Below the pieces are notes generated by a model. The model ran no database searches and was not told the origin of the DNA. It saw nothing but the letters and a program-made list of their open reading frames with translations. The translations under genes and the position numbers were made by a program. Shown here one piece after another: positions 44,802 through 53,059 of a stretch of DNA of 64,000 nt. Positions within the stretch are counted from its first letter, which is position 1; every line of letters starts with the position of its first letter. This stretch comes from Microbulbifer sp. SAOS-129_SWC (GTDB lineage: Bacteria > Pseudomonadota > Gammaproteobacteria > Pseudomonadales > Cellvibrionaceae), in the NCBI RefSeq assembly GCF_039696035.1, contig NZ_CP155567.1, positions 1,607,001-1,671,000 of the forward strand, read 5' to 3'.

Positions 44802-45727
44802 CCGCAGTGGCCCTCGATCCGCGCGCGCCGCTGCTGGTGGACGCGTCCATCTATATCTTCCGCTACTACTTTGCCCTGCCGCCCAACTGGAGTAGCCGCA
44901 GCGGCTATGACACCGAGGCGGTATACGGTTTCAGCAACTTCCTGCTCGACCTGCTGGCGCGCCGTCCGCGGCGTATTGCCTGCGCCTTTGACGAATCCCT
45001 GGGCAGCTGTTTCCGCAACGAACTCTACCCGGACTACAAGTGCAGCCGCGCATTGCCGGACGAGGCGCTGGCCTACCAGCTGGCAGCCTGCCGCGAGATG
45101 GCCGAGGCGCTGGGGATCGCCAGCTACACCAGCGAGCGCTTCGAGGCGGACGACATTCTCGCCGCGTTGACGCGGCTGTGCGTGGATCTGGGCCCGGTGA
45201 TCGTCAGTCGCGACAAGGACCTGGGCCAACTGCTGGACCGCGGTGCGGTATCCCTGTGCGACTTTGCAGGGGGCGGGGCCGCCGACAAACATCTGGATGC
45301 CGCGGCGATTCGCGGCAAGTTCGGTGTCGAGCCGCGCCAGATCGCCGATTTTCTGGCTCTGGTCGGTGACACCAGTGACGATATTCCCGGCGTGCCTGGG
45401 GTCGGTCCCAAGACTGCCGCGGGACTGCTGGCAGCATTCCCTAACGTGGAGGATCTGCTCGCCGATCCCGCGCGGGTCGCCGGCCTGCCGCTGCGCGGCG
45501 CCAAGGGGCTGGCGACCAAGCTGGCCGAATATGCCGGGCAGATTGCGCTGGCCAAGCAGCTGGCCCGGCTGCACGAGGACGTGGACCTGGCCATCGCCGC
45601 CGAGGACCTCGACTGGCGCGGTGCGGACATCGATGTCGCGCAGGCGCTGGCGGACGAATTCGGCATCGGCGGCCTGAAAGCTAAAATCGAGCGGGTGCTG
45701 AGCCCGCTAACCCTGGAGGTGGAGTGA
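44798..45727 (+). CDS. xni: flap endonuclease-like Xni (ExoIX)
   Basis: A 309-residue PIN/FEN-fold protein of the Xni family. Acidic metal residues are visible in LLVDASIYIFRYYF, CAFDESLG, FEADDILAAL, VSRDKDLGQLL and LVGDTSDDIPGVPGVGPKTA, the last also being the helix-hairpin-helix. It binds and may trim flap DNA; the biological role of Xni is modest in E. coli. GTG start overlapping epmC by 4 bases; the stop likewise overlaps pdxB. Confidence 0.9.
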   Translation: MTAVALDPRAPLLVDASIYIFRYYFALPPNWSSRSGYDTEAVYGFSNFLLDLLARRPRRIACAFDESLGSCFRNELYPDYKCSRALPDEALAYQLAACREMAEALGIASYTSERFEADDILAALTRLCVDLGPVIVSRDKDLGQLLDRGAVSLCDFAGGGAADKHLDAAAIRGKFGVEPRQIADFLALVGDTSDDIPGVPGVGPKTAAGLLAAFPNVEDLLADPARVAGLPLRGAKGLATKLAEYAGQIALAKQLARLHEDVDLAIAAEDLDWRGADIDVAQALADEFGIGGLKAKIERVLSPLTLEVE

Positions 45728-46860
45728 CCGTGTCCGGATTGAGAATTGTCGCCGACGAGAATATCCCGGCGCTGGAGGACTACTTCGGTGATCTCGGCAC
45801 CCTGGTGCGGGTGCCGGGGCGCAACCTGCAGCGCGAACAGCTGCTGGATGCCGACGTACTGCTGGTGCGCTCGGTGACCCGCGTCAACGCCGCGCTGCTG
45901 GCCGGCACCCCGGTGCGCTTTGTCGGCAGCTGCACCATCGGCACCGACCACCTGGATACCGGCTGGCTGGAGGCGCAGGGCATTCCTTGGAGCGCCGCGC
46001 CCGGCTGCAATGCCAACTCGGTGGTCGAGTATGTGTTCTGTGCACTGGCGGCGCTGGACATCGACTGGCGCGGCAAGTCCTTCGGTATTGTCGGCTGTGG
46101 CAATGTCGGCGGCCTGTTGCAGCAGCGTCTGCATGCGCTCGACATCGACTGCGCCATCTACGACCCCTGGCTGCCGGACAATCCGGATGCCGCCGCCCTG
46201 GCAACGGTGCTGGCGCAGGATGTGATCTGCCTGCACGCGCCGCTGGTAAAAGACGGCCCGCATCCGAGCCGCCATCTGATTGGCCGCGCACAGTTGGAAC
46301 AGATTAAAGACGACGCCACGCTGATCAGCGCCGGCCGCGGCGCGGTGGTGGACTGCACGGCGCTGCGCGACCTTTTGCGTGCCGGCAAGCGCTTTACCAC
46401 CGTACTCGACGTGTGGGAAAACGAGCCGGATATCGACACCGGATTGCTCGAACTGGTCGATCTCGGCACGCCGCACATCGCCGGCTACAGCCTCGATGGC
46501 AAGCTGGCCGGCACGCGCATGATCCGCGCGGCACTGTCGGCGGCGCTGTCACTGCCCGATCACAGCGACGCGGCGGCCGGTGGCGGTGTTAAGAGCGGGC
46601 GGACCGAACTGCTGTCGCGGCCGACGGTCGCGCCGACTGCGTTCGCCGCGATGGCCGAGCTGCTGCTGCAGATCTATGATCCCCGCGCCGACGACCGCCG
46701 CCTGCGCGAAGCTGCCACAGGCGCGCAGCCGATGGCGCAGGCCTTCGACCGGCTGCGGCGCGAATATCCGGAACGGCTGGAGCTCTCCCACTATTCGCTC
46801 GACGCCACCACGTTGGACACAGCGTTGCGGCAGCAGCTGGCCGCGCTGGGGTTGCAGTGA
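45724..46860 (+). CDS. pdxB: erythronate-4-phosphate dehydrogenase
   Basis: A 378-residue 2-hydroxyacid dehydrogenase of the PdxB type, the second step of DXP-dependent vitamin B6 synthesis. Motifs: IVADENIPALEDYFG, VGSCTIGTDHLDT, the NAD-binding FGIVGCGNVGGLL, SAGRGAVVDC (Arg), ENEPDID (Glu) and TPHIAGYSLDGK (His). The C-terminal dimerisation domain is present. GTG at 45724 overlaps xni; a second GTG at 45730 is an alternative. Confidence 0.95.
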   Translation: MTVSGLRIVADENIPALEDYFGDLGTLVRVPGRNLQREQLLDADVLLVRSVTRVNAALLAGTPVRFVGSCTIGTDHLDTGWLEAQGIPWSAAPGCNANSVVEYVFCALAALDIDWRGKSFGIVGCGNVGGLLQQRLHALDIDCAIYDPWLPDNPDAAALATVLAQDVICLHAPLVKDGPHPSRHLIGRAQLEQIKDDATLISAGRGAVVDCTALRDLLRAGKRFTTVLDVWENEPDIDTGLLELVDLGTPHIAGYSLDGKLAGTRMIRAALSAALSLPDHSDAAAGGGVKSGRTELLSRPTVAPTAFAAMAELLLQIYDPRADDRRLREAATGAQPMAQAFDRLRREYPERLELSHYSLDATTLDTALRQQLAALGLQ

Positions 46861-47993
46861 ACATCAAGAAACTCGGACTGATCGTCAATCCCTGGGCCGG
46901 CGTCGGCGGCCCGGCGGGACTCAAGGGCAGCGACGGCGCCGACACGGTGGAGCAGGCGCTGGCGGCCGGCGTCGAGCCGCAGGCGCAGCAGCGCGCGGCC
47001 GTGGCCCTGGCGGCCCTGCAACCCTTTGCCGGTCAGCTGGAGATCCTCTGTTTCGGCGGCAGTATGGGGGCGCTGGTTGCCGAAGAGTGCGGCCTGCGCA
47101 CCCGGGTCGTCGGCGAAGCTGCCTCGGAACCATCGACACCGGCAGACAGCGAGCGCGCCGCCGCGGCGATCCGCGCCGCCGGCGCCGACCTGATTGTGTT
47201 CGTCGGTGGCGACGGCACCGCACGCAATATGGTCAACGCACTGGGTGGCGAATGCCCGGTACTGGGTATTCCCGCCGGAGTGAAGATGCACTCCGCCTGT
47301 TTCGCCATTTCGCCCAAAGCCGCTGGTGAAGTGCTGCGGCGGCTGCTGGCCGGCGAGCTGGTGGACCTGCGTGAGCACGAGGTGCGTGATATCGACGAAA
47401 AGTCCTTCCGCGAGGGGCGGGTGAGTACCCGCTACTACGGCGAGCTACTGGTGCCGGAGGAGGGCCACTTTGTGCAGGCGGTAAAAAATGCCGGGCGCGA
47501 AGTGGAGGAGCTGGCCGTGGCCGATATCGCCGCGAAGGTGGTCGAGGACCTGGAACCGGACACCCTCTATATCGTCGGCCCCGGCTCCACCACGCTGGCG
47601 GTATTGAACGAGTTGGGGTGCGAGGGGACGCTGCTCGGCGTCGACCTGCTGCGGGATGGCGCACTGACGGCGACGGACGTGGGTGCGCGGGAGATCGAAC
47701 AGGCGATCGCCGCACACGACGGTCCGGCGAAAATCATCCTCACCGCCATCGGCGGTCAGGGACACCTGATCGGCCGCGGCAACCAGCAGTTTTCGCCAAC
47801 GGTGCTGCGCGCGGTGGGCCGCGACAACCTGATCGTGGTCGCCACCAAAACCAAAATGACCGAGCTCGGCGGTCGCCCGCTGCTGGTAGACAGCGGCGAT
47901 GCCGAGCTCGATGCACAATGGAGCGGTTTTATTCGCGTAGTCACCGGCTATCGCGATGCCATCCTGTATCCGCTCAGCAACGGGGATTTGTAA
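46857..47993 (+). CDS. ATP-NAD kinase-like protein (COG3199)
   Basis: A 378-residue protein of the NAD kinase/diacylglycerol kinase superfamily, COG3199 branch. The nucleotide-binding GGDGTARNM motif follows LIVFVGGDG, and the N-terminal KLGLIVNPWAGVGGPAGLKGSDG is characteristic. GIPAGVKMHSACFA and GPGSTT are further family motifs. Its substrate is not established for this group. GTG start overlaps the pdxB stop (GTGA), and the methyltransferase gene follows after 6 bases, so it is within the same operon. Confidence 0.88.
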   Translation: MNIKKLGLIVNPWAGVGGPAGLKGSDGADTVEQALAAGVEPQAQQRAAVALAALQPFAGQLEILCFGGSMGALVAEECGLRTRVVGEAASEPSTPADSERAAAAIRAAGADLIVFVGGDGTARNMVNALGGECPVLGIPAGVKMHSACFAISPKAAGEVLRRLLAGELVDLREHEVRDIDEKSFREGRVSTRYYGELLVPEEGHFVQAVKNAGREVEELAVADIAAKVVEDLEPDTLYIVGPGSTTLAVLNELGCEGTLLGVDLLRDGALTATDVGAREIEQAIAAHDGPAKIILTAIGGQGHLIGRGNQQFSPTVLRAVGRDNLIVVATKTKMTELGGRPLLVDSGDAELDAQWSGFIRVVTGYRDAILYPLSNGDL

Positions 47994-47999
47994 ACGAAG

Positions 48000-48938
48000 A
48001 TGTCGACAGACTGGAGTGGCCTGCTACAGCAGGTGCAAAGCAAGCTCGAACGCGACGGCGACAACCATGACAGCCGCCGCCTGTTTCACGGCCGCGGCCG
48101 CACTTTTCCCGGGCTGGAGCAGGTGTGTGTGGATCGCTTCTACCCGGCGCTGCTGGTGACCCTGTTCGAGGAGTATGCCGGCGAGGAACAGCTGGCTGCA
48201 CAGCTGTGGGCGCTGGTCGAGCCGCGCGGTTATACCGGTGTCGCGGTACAGCGCCGCTACCAGCCCGGCGCGCCGATTACCTGGCCCTGTGGCGCGCCGG
48301 TGGCCGAGCCGCACGCGCGCCGCGGCGCGCTGCGTTTTCCGCTCACGTTCGAGCGGCAGAATGTGGGTTTCTTCCTCGATATCGAGCCGGGGCGCCAATG
48401 GCTGGAGCAGCAGGTGCGCGCGCACGCCGAGTGCGAAAACCTGAAGCTTTTGAACCTGTTCGCGTTTACCTGCGCGTTTTCGGTCGTGGCGCGCGCCGCC
48501 GGCGAGCTGGAAGTGACCAATATCGATGTGAACCGCGGCGTGCTGAACCGCGGCCGCGAAAACCACCAGGCCAATGATCTGCCCTTGAAGGGCATCAAGT
48601 TCCTGCAGCTGGACGCGCTGCGCGAGTTCAAGCGCTTTGACCGCCGCGGTCCGTTTCAGCTGGCGGTGGTGGACCCGCCCACGCGCCAGAAGGGGCGCTT
48701 CGATGTCAGTGAGAATTACGGCAAGCTGCTGAAACTGCTGCCGGCGTGCCTGGCGGACGAGGCCGAAGTGCTGGTGGTGATGAACTCACCGCGCCACAGC
48801 GAAGCGCATTTCCGCGCGCTGATCGAGGAGGCGGATATCCGCTTTGAGGTGGTCGCGCGATTGCCGCAGAGTCCGGATTTCCCCGACCAGGACCCGGATG
48901 CGGCGTTGAAGATGTTGCATGTGCGGTTTCGGCGGTAA
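48000..48938 (+). CDS. class I SAM-dependent methyltransferase, RlmI/RlmL-like
   Basis: A 312-residue methyltransferase of the COG1092 type. Motif I appears as LKLLNLFAFTCAFSVVARAAG, the acidic residue in TNIDVNRGVLNRG, and the catalytic VVDPPTRQKGRFDV resembles the DPP-x-F motif of rRNA methylases but with Thr in place of Phe. The N-terminal part probably binds RNA. Target base is not known. Last gene of the epmC operon; it ends at a convergent REPIN-like junction. Confidence 0.85.
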   Translation: MSTDWSGLLQQVQSKLERDGDNHDSRRLFHGRGRTFPGLEQVCVDRFYPALLVTLFEEYAGEEQLAAQLWALVEPRGYTGVAVQRRYQPGAPITWPCGAPVAEPHARRGALRFPLTFERQNVGFFLDIEPGRQWLEQQVRAHAECENLKLLNLFAFTCAFSVVARAAGELEVTNIDVNRGVLNRGRENHQANDLPLKGIKFLQLDALREFKRFDRRGPFQLAVVDPPTRQKGRFDVSENYGKLLKLLPACLADEAEVLVVMNSPRHSEAHFRALIEEADIRFEVVARLPQSPDFPDQDPDAALKMLHVRFRR

Positions 48939-48973
48939 GTGTCTGTAGGCATGATAGTGCCGGTGATCTGGCC

Positions 48974-49128
48974 GGGCGAACACAAGGTTCGCCCCTACAG
49001 AATGTGTGCAGAGAAAAAAGGAATTTCAGCGCTCACGTAGCGCTGTAGGCACTGCAGGTGATCAACAGTTCAAAATCAGATCCGTAGGGGCGGACCTTGT
49101 GTCCGCCTGCGCGGGCCGAAAGGCCCGC
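48974..49128. repeat. REPIN-like doublet 3
   Basis: Left palindrome GGGCGAAC-acaag-GTTCGCCC followed by CTACAG (48974-49000). The inverted right unit is GTAGGGGCGGAC-cttgt-GTCCGCC (49084-49107), then GCGGGCC-gaaa-GGCCCGC (49111-49128). This is the cleanest of three copies. It lies between convergent genes, almost touching the stop of the 49133 gene. Confidence 0.7.
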
Positions 49129-49132
49129 CAGG

Positions 49133-49531
49133 CTACAAGGCAGCAAACCGCTGCATCAATCCTTCCATCAATTCCTGCAGCTGCGGCGAGGAGCCGTTGC
49201 GCACCGCTTCGTTGAGCCTGTGCGCACTGCTCTCGCCAGCGTCGTTCTTGCCCACCAGCAACAGAAAGCCGCGGTGGCTCAGCACCGCTTCTTCCACCGC
49301 TTCCTGGCGCACCAGCTGGGTGAAGTGGATGTAGCCGCTCTGTTTGAGCCAGCTGATGGCGCCGAGGCAGGCCAGGTGGCGCGGTGAGTGCAGGCCGAAC
49401 TCGTCCGGCGTGTCCGGGCCGGCGATATCCTCCACATATACCGTGGCCGGCGCCGGGAACTGGTTGAACAGCGCCAGCAGCGTGCGGCCGGCGTCGCGGT
49501 AGAAGTCGTTGATGTGCAGGTCGTCCAGCAT
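49133..49531 (-). CDS. conserved hypothetical protein
   Basis: A 132-residue soluble protein beginning MLDDLHINDFYRDAG. It contains LGAISWLKQSGYIHFTQLVRQEAVEEAVLS, which looks like a helix-turn-helix or winged-helix segment, and a helical C-terminus (LQELMEGLMQRF). I do not recognise the family with certainty. It starts 23 bases after the aminotransferase stop on the same strand, so the two are likely co-transcribed. A longer start within the aminotransferase gene is antisense-like noise. Confidence 0.75.
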   Translation of the reverse strand: MLDDLHINDFYRDAGRTLLALFNQFPAPATVYVEDIAGPDTPDEFGLHSPRHLACLGAISWLKQSGYIHFTQLVRQEAVEEAVLSHRGFLLLVGKNDAGESSAHRLNEAVRNGSSPQLQELMEGLMQRFAAL

Positions 49532-49554
49532 GTCTGCAGTCGGTCTTGTCCGTT

Positions 49555-50769
49555 TTATTGTGAGTAGCGTTCGAGGAATTCGCCCAGGCGGGCGACCGCG
49601 TGGGCCAGGTCGTCCGCGCGGGGCAGGAACACGATGCGCAGGTGGTCGGGCGCGTCCCAGTGGAAGGCGCTGCCCTGCACCAGCAGGATCTTTTCCTGGC
49701 GCAGAAAATCCAGCACCAGTTTCTCGTCGTTTTCTATCCTGTGGTGATCCAGGTGCAGTTTCGGGAACAGGTAGATGGCGCCGCTGGGCTTGACGCAGCT
49801 GACGCCGGGAATGTCGTTCAGCATGCCGCAGGCCAGGTCGCGCTGCTGGCGCAGGCGGCCGCCGGGCAGTACCAGGTCGTTGATACTCTGGTAGCCGCCG
49901 AGCGCCGTCTGCACGGCGAACATGGCCGGCACATTGCCGCACAGGCGCATGGACGAGAGGATATCCATGCCCTCGATAAAGCCGCGCGCGCGGTGCTTGG
50001 CGCCGCTGACAATCATCCAGCCGGAGCGGAAACCCGCCAGCCGGTAGGATTTCGACAGGCCATTGAAACTCAGGCACAGCACGTCGTCGGCCAGCTTGGC
50101 CATGGGGGTGAATTCGGCGTCGTCGTAGAGGATCTTGCTGTAGATCTCGTCGGCGAAGATCACCAGGTTGTGCTGGCGTGCGAGCTCGACAATCTCCTCC
50201 AGCAGCGCGCGCGGGTAGACGGCGCCGGTGGGGTTATTGGGGTTGATGACTACAATACCGCGGGTGCGGGGCGTAATCTTGGCCTTGATATCGTCGATAT
50301 CCGGCAGCCAGTCGGCCTGCTCGTCGCAGCGGTAGAGTACTGGGTTGGCGCCGGTGAGGTTGGTCGCCGCCATCCACAGCGGGTAGTTGGGCATCGGCAG
50401 CAGCAGTTCGTCGCCGGTGTTCAGCAGCGCCTGGGTGGCCATGGTGATCAGCTCGGAGACACCATTGCCGAGATAGATATCGTCAATGTCCACGCCGGGA
50501 ATGCCGAGCAGCTGGCACTCCTGCATGATTGCCTTGCGTGCCGCGAACAGGCCTTTGGATTCCACATAGCCCTGCGCGTGGGCCAGATTTTGAATCACAT
50601 CCTGGAGGATTTCGTCCGGGGCGTCGAAACCGAAGGGGGCCGGGTTGCCGATATTCAGTTTCAGAATGCGGTGGCCTTCCTCTTCCATGCGGTTGGCCTG
50701 CGCCATCACCGGGCCGCGAATTTCATAACAGACGCCGTGCAGCTTTTCCGATTTGTGGAACTCATTCAT
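49555..50769 (-). CDS. alaA: alanine-synthesising aminotransferase AlaA-like
   Basis: A 404-residue fold-type I PLP aminotransferase close to E. coli AlaA (glutamate-pyruvate). The PLP lysine is in CLSFNGLSKSYRLAGFRSGW; NPNNPTGAVY, FADEIYSKILYDD and the N-terminal MNEFHKSEKLHGVCYEIRGPV agree with the AlaA group. Cytoplasmic. It is divergent from msrB and followed by a small unknown gene. Confidence 0.92.
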   Translation of the reverse strand: MNEFHKSEKLHGVCYEIRGPVMAQANRMEEEGHRILKLNIGNPAPFGFDAPDEILQDVIQNLAHAQGYVESKGLFAARKAIMQECQLLGIPGVDIDDIYLGNGVSELITMATQALLNTGDELLLPMPNYPLWMAATNLTGANPVLYRCDEQADWLPDIDDIKAKITPRTRGIVVINPNNPTGAVYPRALLEEIVELARQHNLVIFADEIYSKILYDDAEFTPMAKLADDVLCLSFNGLSKSYRLAGFRSGWMIVSGAKHRARGFIEGMDILSSMRLCGNVPAMFAVQTALGGYQSINDLVLPGGRLRQQRDLACGMLNDIPGVSCVKPSGAIYLFPKLHLDHHRIENDEKLVLDFLRQEKILLVQGSAFHWDAPDHLRIVFLPRADDLAHAVARLGEFLERYSQ

Positions 50770-50893
50770 GATGGCTGTGCTAATCCTCGGGGCACTGTTG
50801 TAGGGCGAACGGGCTGGGAGAGACGGGGAATCCTATCGCGGCCGCTCCACACCTTCGGTCCTACAGGAGCTGAGTGGAAACAGGAAGGAGAGT

Positions 50894-51316
50894 ATGTCAA
50901 AAGAAAAAGACGATAACTACTGGCGCGACAAGCTCACGCCGGAAGAATTTCACGTTTGCCGCGAGGGGGGCACCGAGCGCCCGTTCAGTGGCGAGCACTG
51001 GAATACGTTTGAAGACGGCGCCTACCGCTGTCGCTGTTGCGGCGAAGTGCTGTTCGAGTCGGAGTCCAAGTTCGACGCCGGCTGTGGCTGGCCCAGTTTC
51101 GACGCTGAAGCCCGGGAGGGGGTGGTGGAAGAGCACCAGGACAACAGTCTCGGAATGCAGCGTACAGAAATCGTCTGTGCCAATTGTGGCTGTCATCTGG
51201 GGCATGTATTCCCCGATGGCCCCACCGACACCGGATTGCGCTATTGCGTCAATTCCCTGTCGGTAACGCTGGATCCCGAGGATAGCAATGAACATGGCGA
51301 AGGGGAGGGCGGCTGA
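50894..51316 (+). CDS. msrB: peptide methionine (R)-S-oxide reductase MsrB
   Basis: A 140-residue MsrB. The catalytic Cys118 is in GLRYCVNS, and the structural zinc is held by CxxC pairs Cys46/Cys49 and Cys95/Cys98. GCGWPSF and HLGHVFPDGP complete the active site. It repairs methionine-R-sulfoxide with thioredoxin. No signal peptide. Its stop overlaps the next gene's ATG (TGATG). Confidence 0.96.
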   Translation: MSKEKDDNYWRDKLTPEEFHVCREGGTERPFSGEHWNTFEDGAYRCRCCGEVLFESESKFDAGCGWPSFDAEAREGVVEEHQDNSLGMQRTEIVCANCGCHLGHVFPDGPTDTGLRYCVNSLSVTLDPEDSNEHGEGEGG

Positions 51317-52077
51317 TGCGGCCAACGCGCTGGAGTCACTGGAGCCGCTGGCTGCTGCGTGTGCAGTGGCTGTTGCTGGCGGCCATCTTTATTGCCGGGC
51401 TGGCTTTGCGCCTGGGGTTGATGGATTACCGCCCGGTGTTTCAGGTGTTCAAGTTCGCCGGCCTGGGGGCCGTTGGCGTGGCGCTGTTGAGCATGCTGGT
51501 GTTCATGTGGGGGCTGGTAAAGCGCCACCCGGACAGCCGCCGCAACGCGCTGTGGGCGATGGTACTGGGCCTGCTGCCGGTGGCGGTGCCATTGCTGACC
51601 GTCGGCCGCGACAATTTCGATGTGCCGCGGATTCACGATATCACCACCGACCTGCGCAATCCGCCCAAGTACGAGGCGGTGCTATCGCTGCGCAAGAAGA
51701 CCGATAACTCCGCCACCTATGGCGGTGAAGCGGTGGCCCGGGAGCAGCGGGAGGCAGATATCTACGCGGATATCCATCCGCTGGAGCTGGCCATGCCGGT
51801 AGACAAGGCGACCAGGCTTGCCGCTGCGGTCGCCCACAGCCTGGGCTGGCGGGTAGTGTCCCTGCAGCCCGCGCGCGGGCATCTGGAGGCGGTCGACCGC
51901 ACCCGCTTGCTGGGATTCAGTGATGACGTGGTGGTCAGGGTGTCCGCCGAGAAGGGTGGCTCGCGGGTGGATATCCGCTCCAGTTCCCGGGTCGGAATCA
52001 GTGACCTGGGGGCCAACGCGAGGCGCATCCGTAAATTCCTGACCGAAATGCAGGCGCAGTCACATGAGGTGGAATAG
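51316..52077 (+). CDS. DUF1499 family membrane protein
   Basis: A 253-residue protein with three N-terminal membrane helices (WLLLAAIFIAGLALRLGL; GLGAVGVALLSMLVFMWG; WAMVLGLLPVAVPLL) and a C-terminal DUF1499 domain (DITTDLRNPPKYEAV, VRVSAEKGGSRVDIRSSSRVGISDLGANARRI). Function unknown. One-base overlap with msrB indicates an operon. Confidence 0.87.
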   Translation: MRPTRWSHWSRWLLRVQWLLLAAIFIAGLALRLGLMDYRPVFQVFKFAGLGAVGVALLSMLVFMWGLVKRHPDSRRNALWAMVLGLLPVAVPLLTVGRDNFDVPRIHDITTDLRNPPKYEAVLSLRKKTDNSATYGGEAVAREQREADIYADIHPLELAMPVDKATRLAAAVAHSLGWRVVSLQPARGHLEAVDRTRLLGFSDDVVVRVSAEKGGSRVDIRSSSRVGISDLGANARRIRKFLTEMQAQSHEVE

Positions 52078-52157
52078 GGCGCCTGTTCGAAAAAGCACCA
52101 GTTTTGTAAGTGCCTGACTATAAAAGAAAAAAACCAAAAAAAGTTTCGACATGGGTG

Positions 52158-52186
52158 TTGACAGGTCCCCGGGTGCTCCATAGAAT
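52158..52186 (+). promoter_or_regulatory. strong promoter for the tRNA cluster
   Basis: TTGACA (52158-52163) and TAGAAT (52181-52186) with exactly 17 bases between, then a GC-rich discriminator (GCGCCCC). This is the layout of stringently controlled stable-RNA promoters. It lies about 65 bases before the first tRNA. Confidence 0.85.
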
Positions 52187-52250
52187 GCGCCCCACTTCTG
52201 AAGCAGCAGCGATCTTAAAGACGCCAAGCAACGCAAACGAAGTCGTCCGG

Positions 52251-52326
52251 GTCCCCTTCGTCTAGAGGCCTAGGACACCGCCCTTTCACGGCGGTAACAG
52301 GGGTTCGACTCCCCTAGGGGACGCCA
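52251..52326 (+). tRNA. tRNA-Glu (anticodon TTC)
   Basis: A 76-base tRNA. Acceptor GTCCCCT pairs with AGGGGAC (52316-52322), CCA is encoded (52324-52326), the anticodon stem is CCGCC/GGCGG and the anticodon TTC is at 52285-52287; the T-loop GTTCGAC is standard. Confidence 0.97.
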
Positions 52327-52327
52327 C

Positions 52328-52403
52328 GCGGGAATAGCTCAGTTGGTAGAGCGCAACCTTGCCAAGGTTGAGGTCGCCGGTTCGAACCCGGTTTCCCGCT
52401 CCA
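52328..52403 (+). tRNA. tRNA-Gly (anticodon GCC)
   Basis: A 76-base tRNA one base after tRNA-Glu. Acceptor GCGGGAA pairs with TTCCCGC (52393-52399), encoded CCA, anticodon GCC at 52361-52363 in stem CAACC/GGTTG. Confidence 0.97.
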
Positions 52404-52441
52404 ATTTCATGCTCTTTGTAGGGAGACAGCTACAGAGAGTA

Positions 52442-52481
52442 GCTAGAAAAATTTTTCTAGCGAAGCCACACTCAGTGTGGC
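52442..52481 (+). other. palindromes in the spacer between tRNA pairs
   Basis: The 114-base spacer 52404-52517 has a perfect 20-base palindrome GCTAGAAAAA/TTTTTCTAGC (52442-52461) directly followed by GCCACAC-tca-GTGTGGC (52465-52481). The T-stretch lies inside the palindrome, so it is not a normal terminator. Likely RNase processing or partial termination signals in the tRNA precursor. Confidence 0.5.
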
Positions 52482-52517
52482 AGCATTAGGCCCCTCGGAG
52501 CCGAGTGCAAGTTTTCT

Positions 52518-52593
52518 GTCCCCATCGTCTAGAGGCCTAGGACACCGCCCTTTCACGGCGGTAACAGGGGTTCGACTCCCCTTGGGGATACCA
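52518..52593 (+). tRNA. tRNA-Glu (anticodon TTC), second copy
   Basis: A 76-base near-copy of the first tRNA-Glu, identical in the anticodon arm. It differs at the acceptor: GTCCCCA pairs with TGGGGAT, giving a G-T first pair and discriminator A. CCA is encoded. Confidence 0.96.
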
Positions 52594-52634
52594 ATACGAC
52601 CCGGCAGCATGTGCTGCCAGGTCTGCCTGAAAAG

Positions 52635-52710
52635 GCGGGAATAGCTCAGTTGGTAGAGCGCAACCTTGCCAAGGTTGAGGTCGCCGGTTCGAACCCGGTT
52701 TCCCGCTCCA
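52635..52710 (+). tRNA. tRNA-Gly (anticodon GCC), second copy
   Basis: A 76-base copy of the first tRNA-Gly with the same sequence through the body and encoded CCA. It closes the Glu-Gly-Glu-Gly cluster and is followed at once by a strong terminator. Confidence 0.97.
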
Positions 52711-52716
52711 ATTAAT

Positions 52717-52745
52717 AAAGCCGCTCAATGAGCGGCTTTTTTTTT
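52717..52745 (+). terminator. rho-independent terminator of the tRNA cluster
   Basis: AAAGCCGCTC (52717-52726), 3-base loop, GAGCGGCTTT (52730-52739), then a T-run to 52745. A 10-bp stem with nine consecutive Ts, a textbook terminator. Confidence 0.93.
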
Positions 52746-52909
52746 CGCGGGTTTTACCTTTTACCCCACTGGCAGGTACGTCGCATACCGGCCCGGTCGC
52801 CGGGGGCGGTTCGCGACGCTCACCGCAGCATCTGAACCCCCAGTCCCGCGCCGGTTGAAATCAACCGCGCAAGCGCGTTGAATAGCGCCTTCCAAAACAG
52901 GAGACAGTA

Positions 52910-53059
52910 ATGGACACCCCTATAAATCTGCTGCGCGTGCGCCTGGCGGTGGCCGGCGGTGCTCAGAATGCTCATGTACTGCGAGTACACTCCGCTTCTT
53001 CCGCTCCGGCGGACACCACCCATCACCCGCTCGCTGCGATTTCTCGAGGTGTCCAATGA
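52910..53059 (+). CDS. possible 49-codon small gene coupled to the ABC transporter
   Basis: A 49-residue frame starting MDTPINLLRVRLAVAGG. It has an excellent Shine-Dalgarno (AGGAG, 52899-52903) six bases before the ATG and its TGA overlaps the ATPase start (ATGA, 53056-53059), which is typical of translational coupling. The peptide is Ala/His-rich (SASSAPADTTHHP) with no known motif. It may encode a peptide or be a leader whose translation sets ATPase expression. It also contains the palindrome TGTACT-gcg-AGTACA (52975-52989). Nothing else is seen in 52746-52909. Confidence 0.4.
   Translation: MDTPINLLRVRLAVAGGAQNAHVLRVHSASSAPADTTHHPLAAISRGVQ

Noticed and set aside
49532..50077. N-terminal extension of the 49133 gene
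   Set aside because: It overlaps the aminotransferase gene out of frame and has Arg/Pro/Gly noise; the ATG at 49531 starts normal sequence.
52404..52517. Attachment site or integron near the tRNA genes
   Set aside because: No integrase gene and no duplicated tRNA 3' end beyond the complete second tRNA genes; the palindromes suit RNA processing better.
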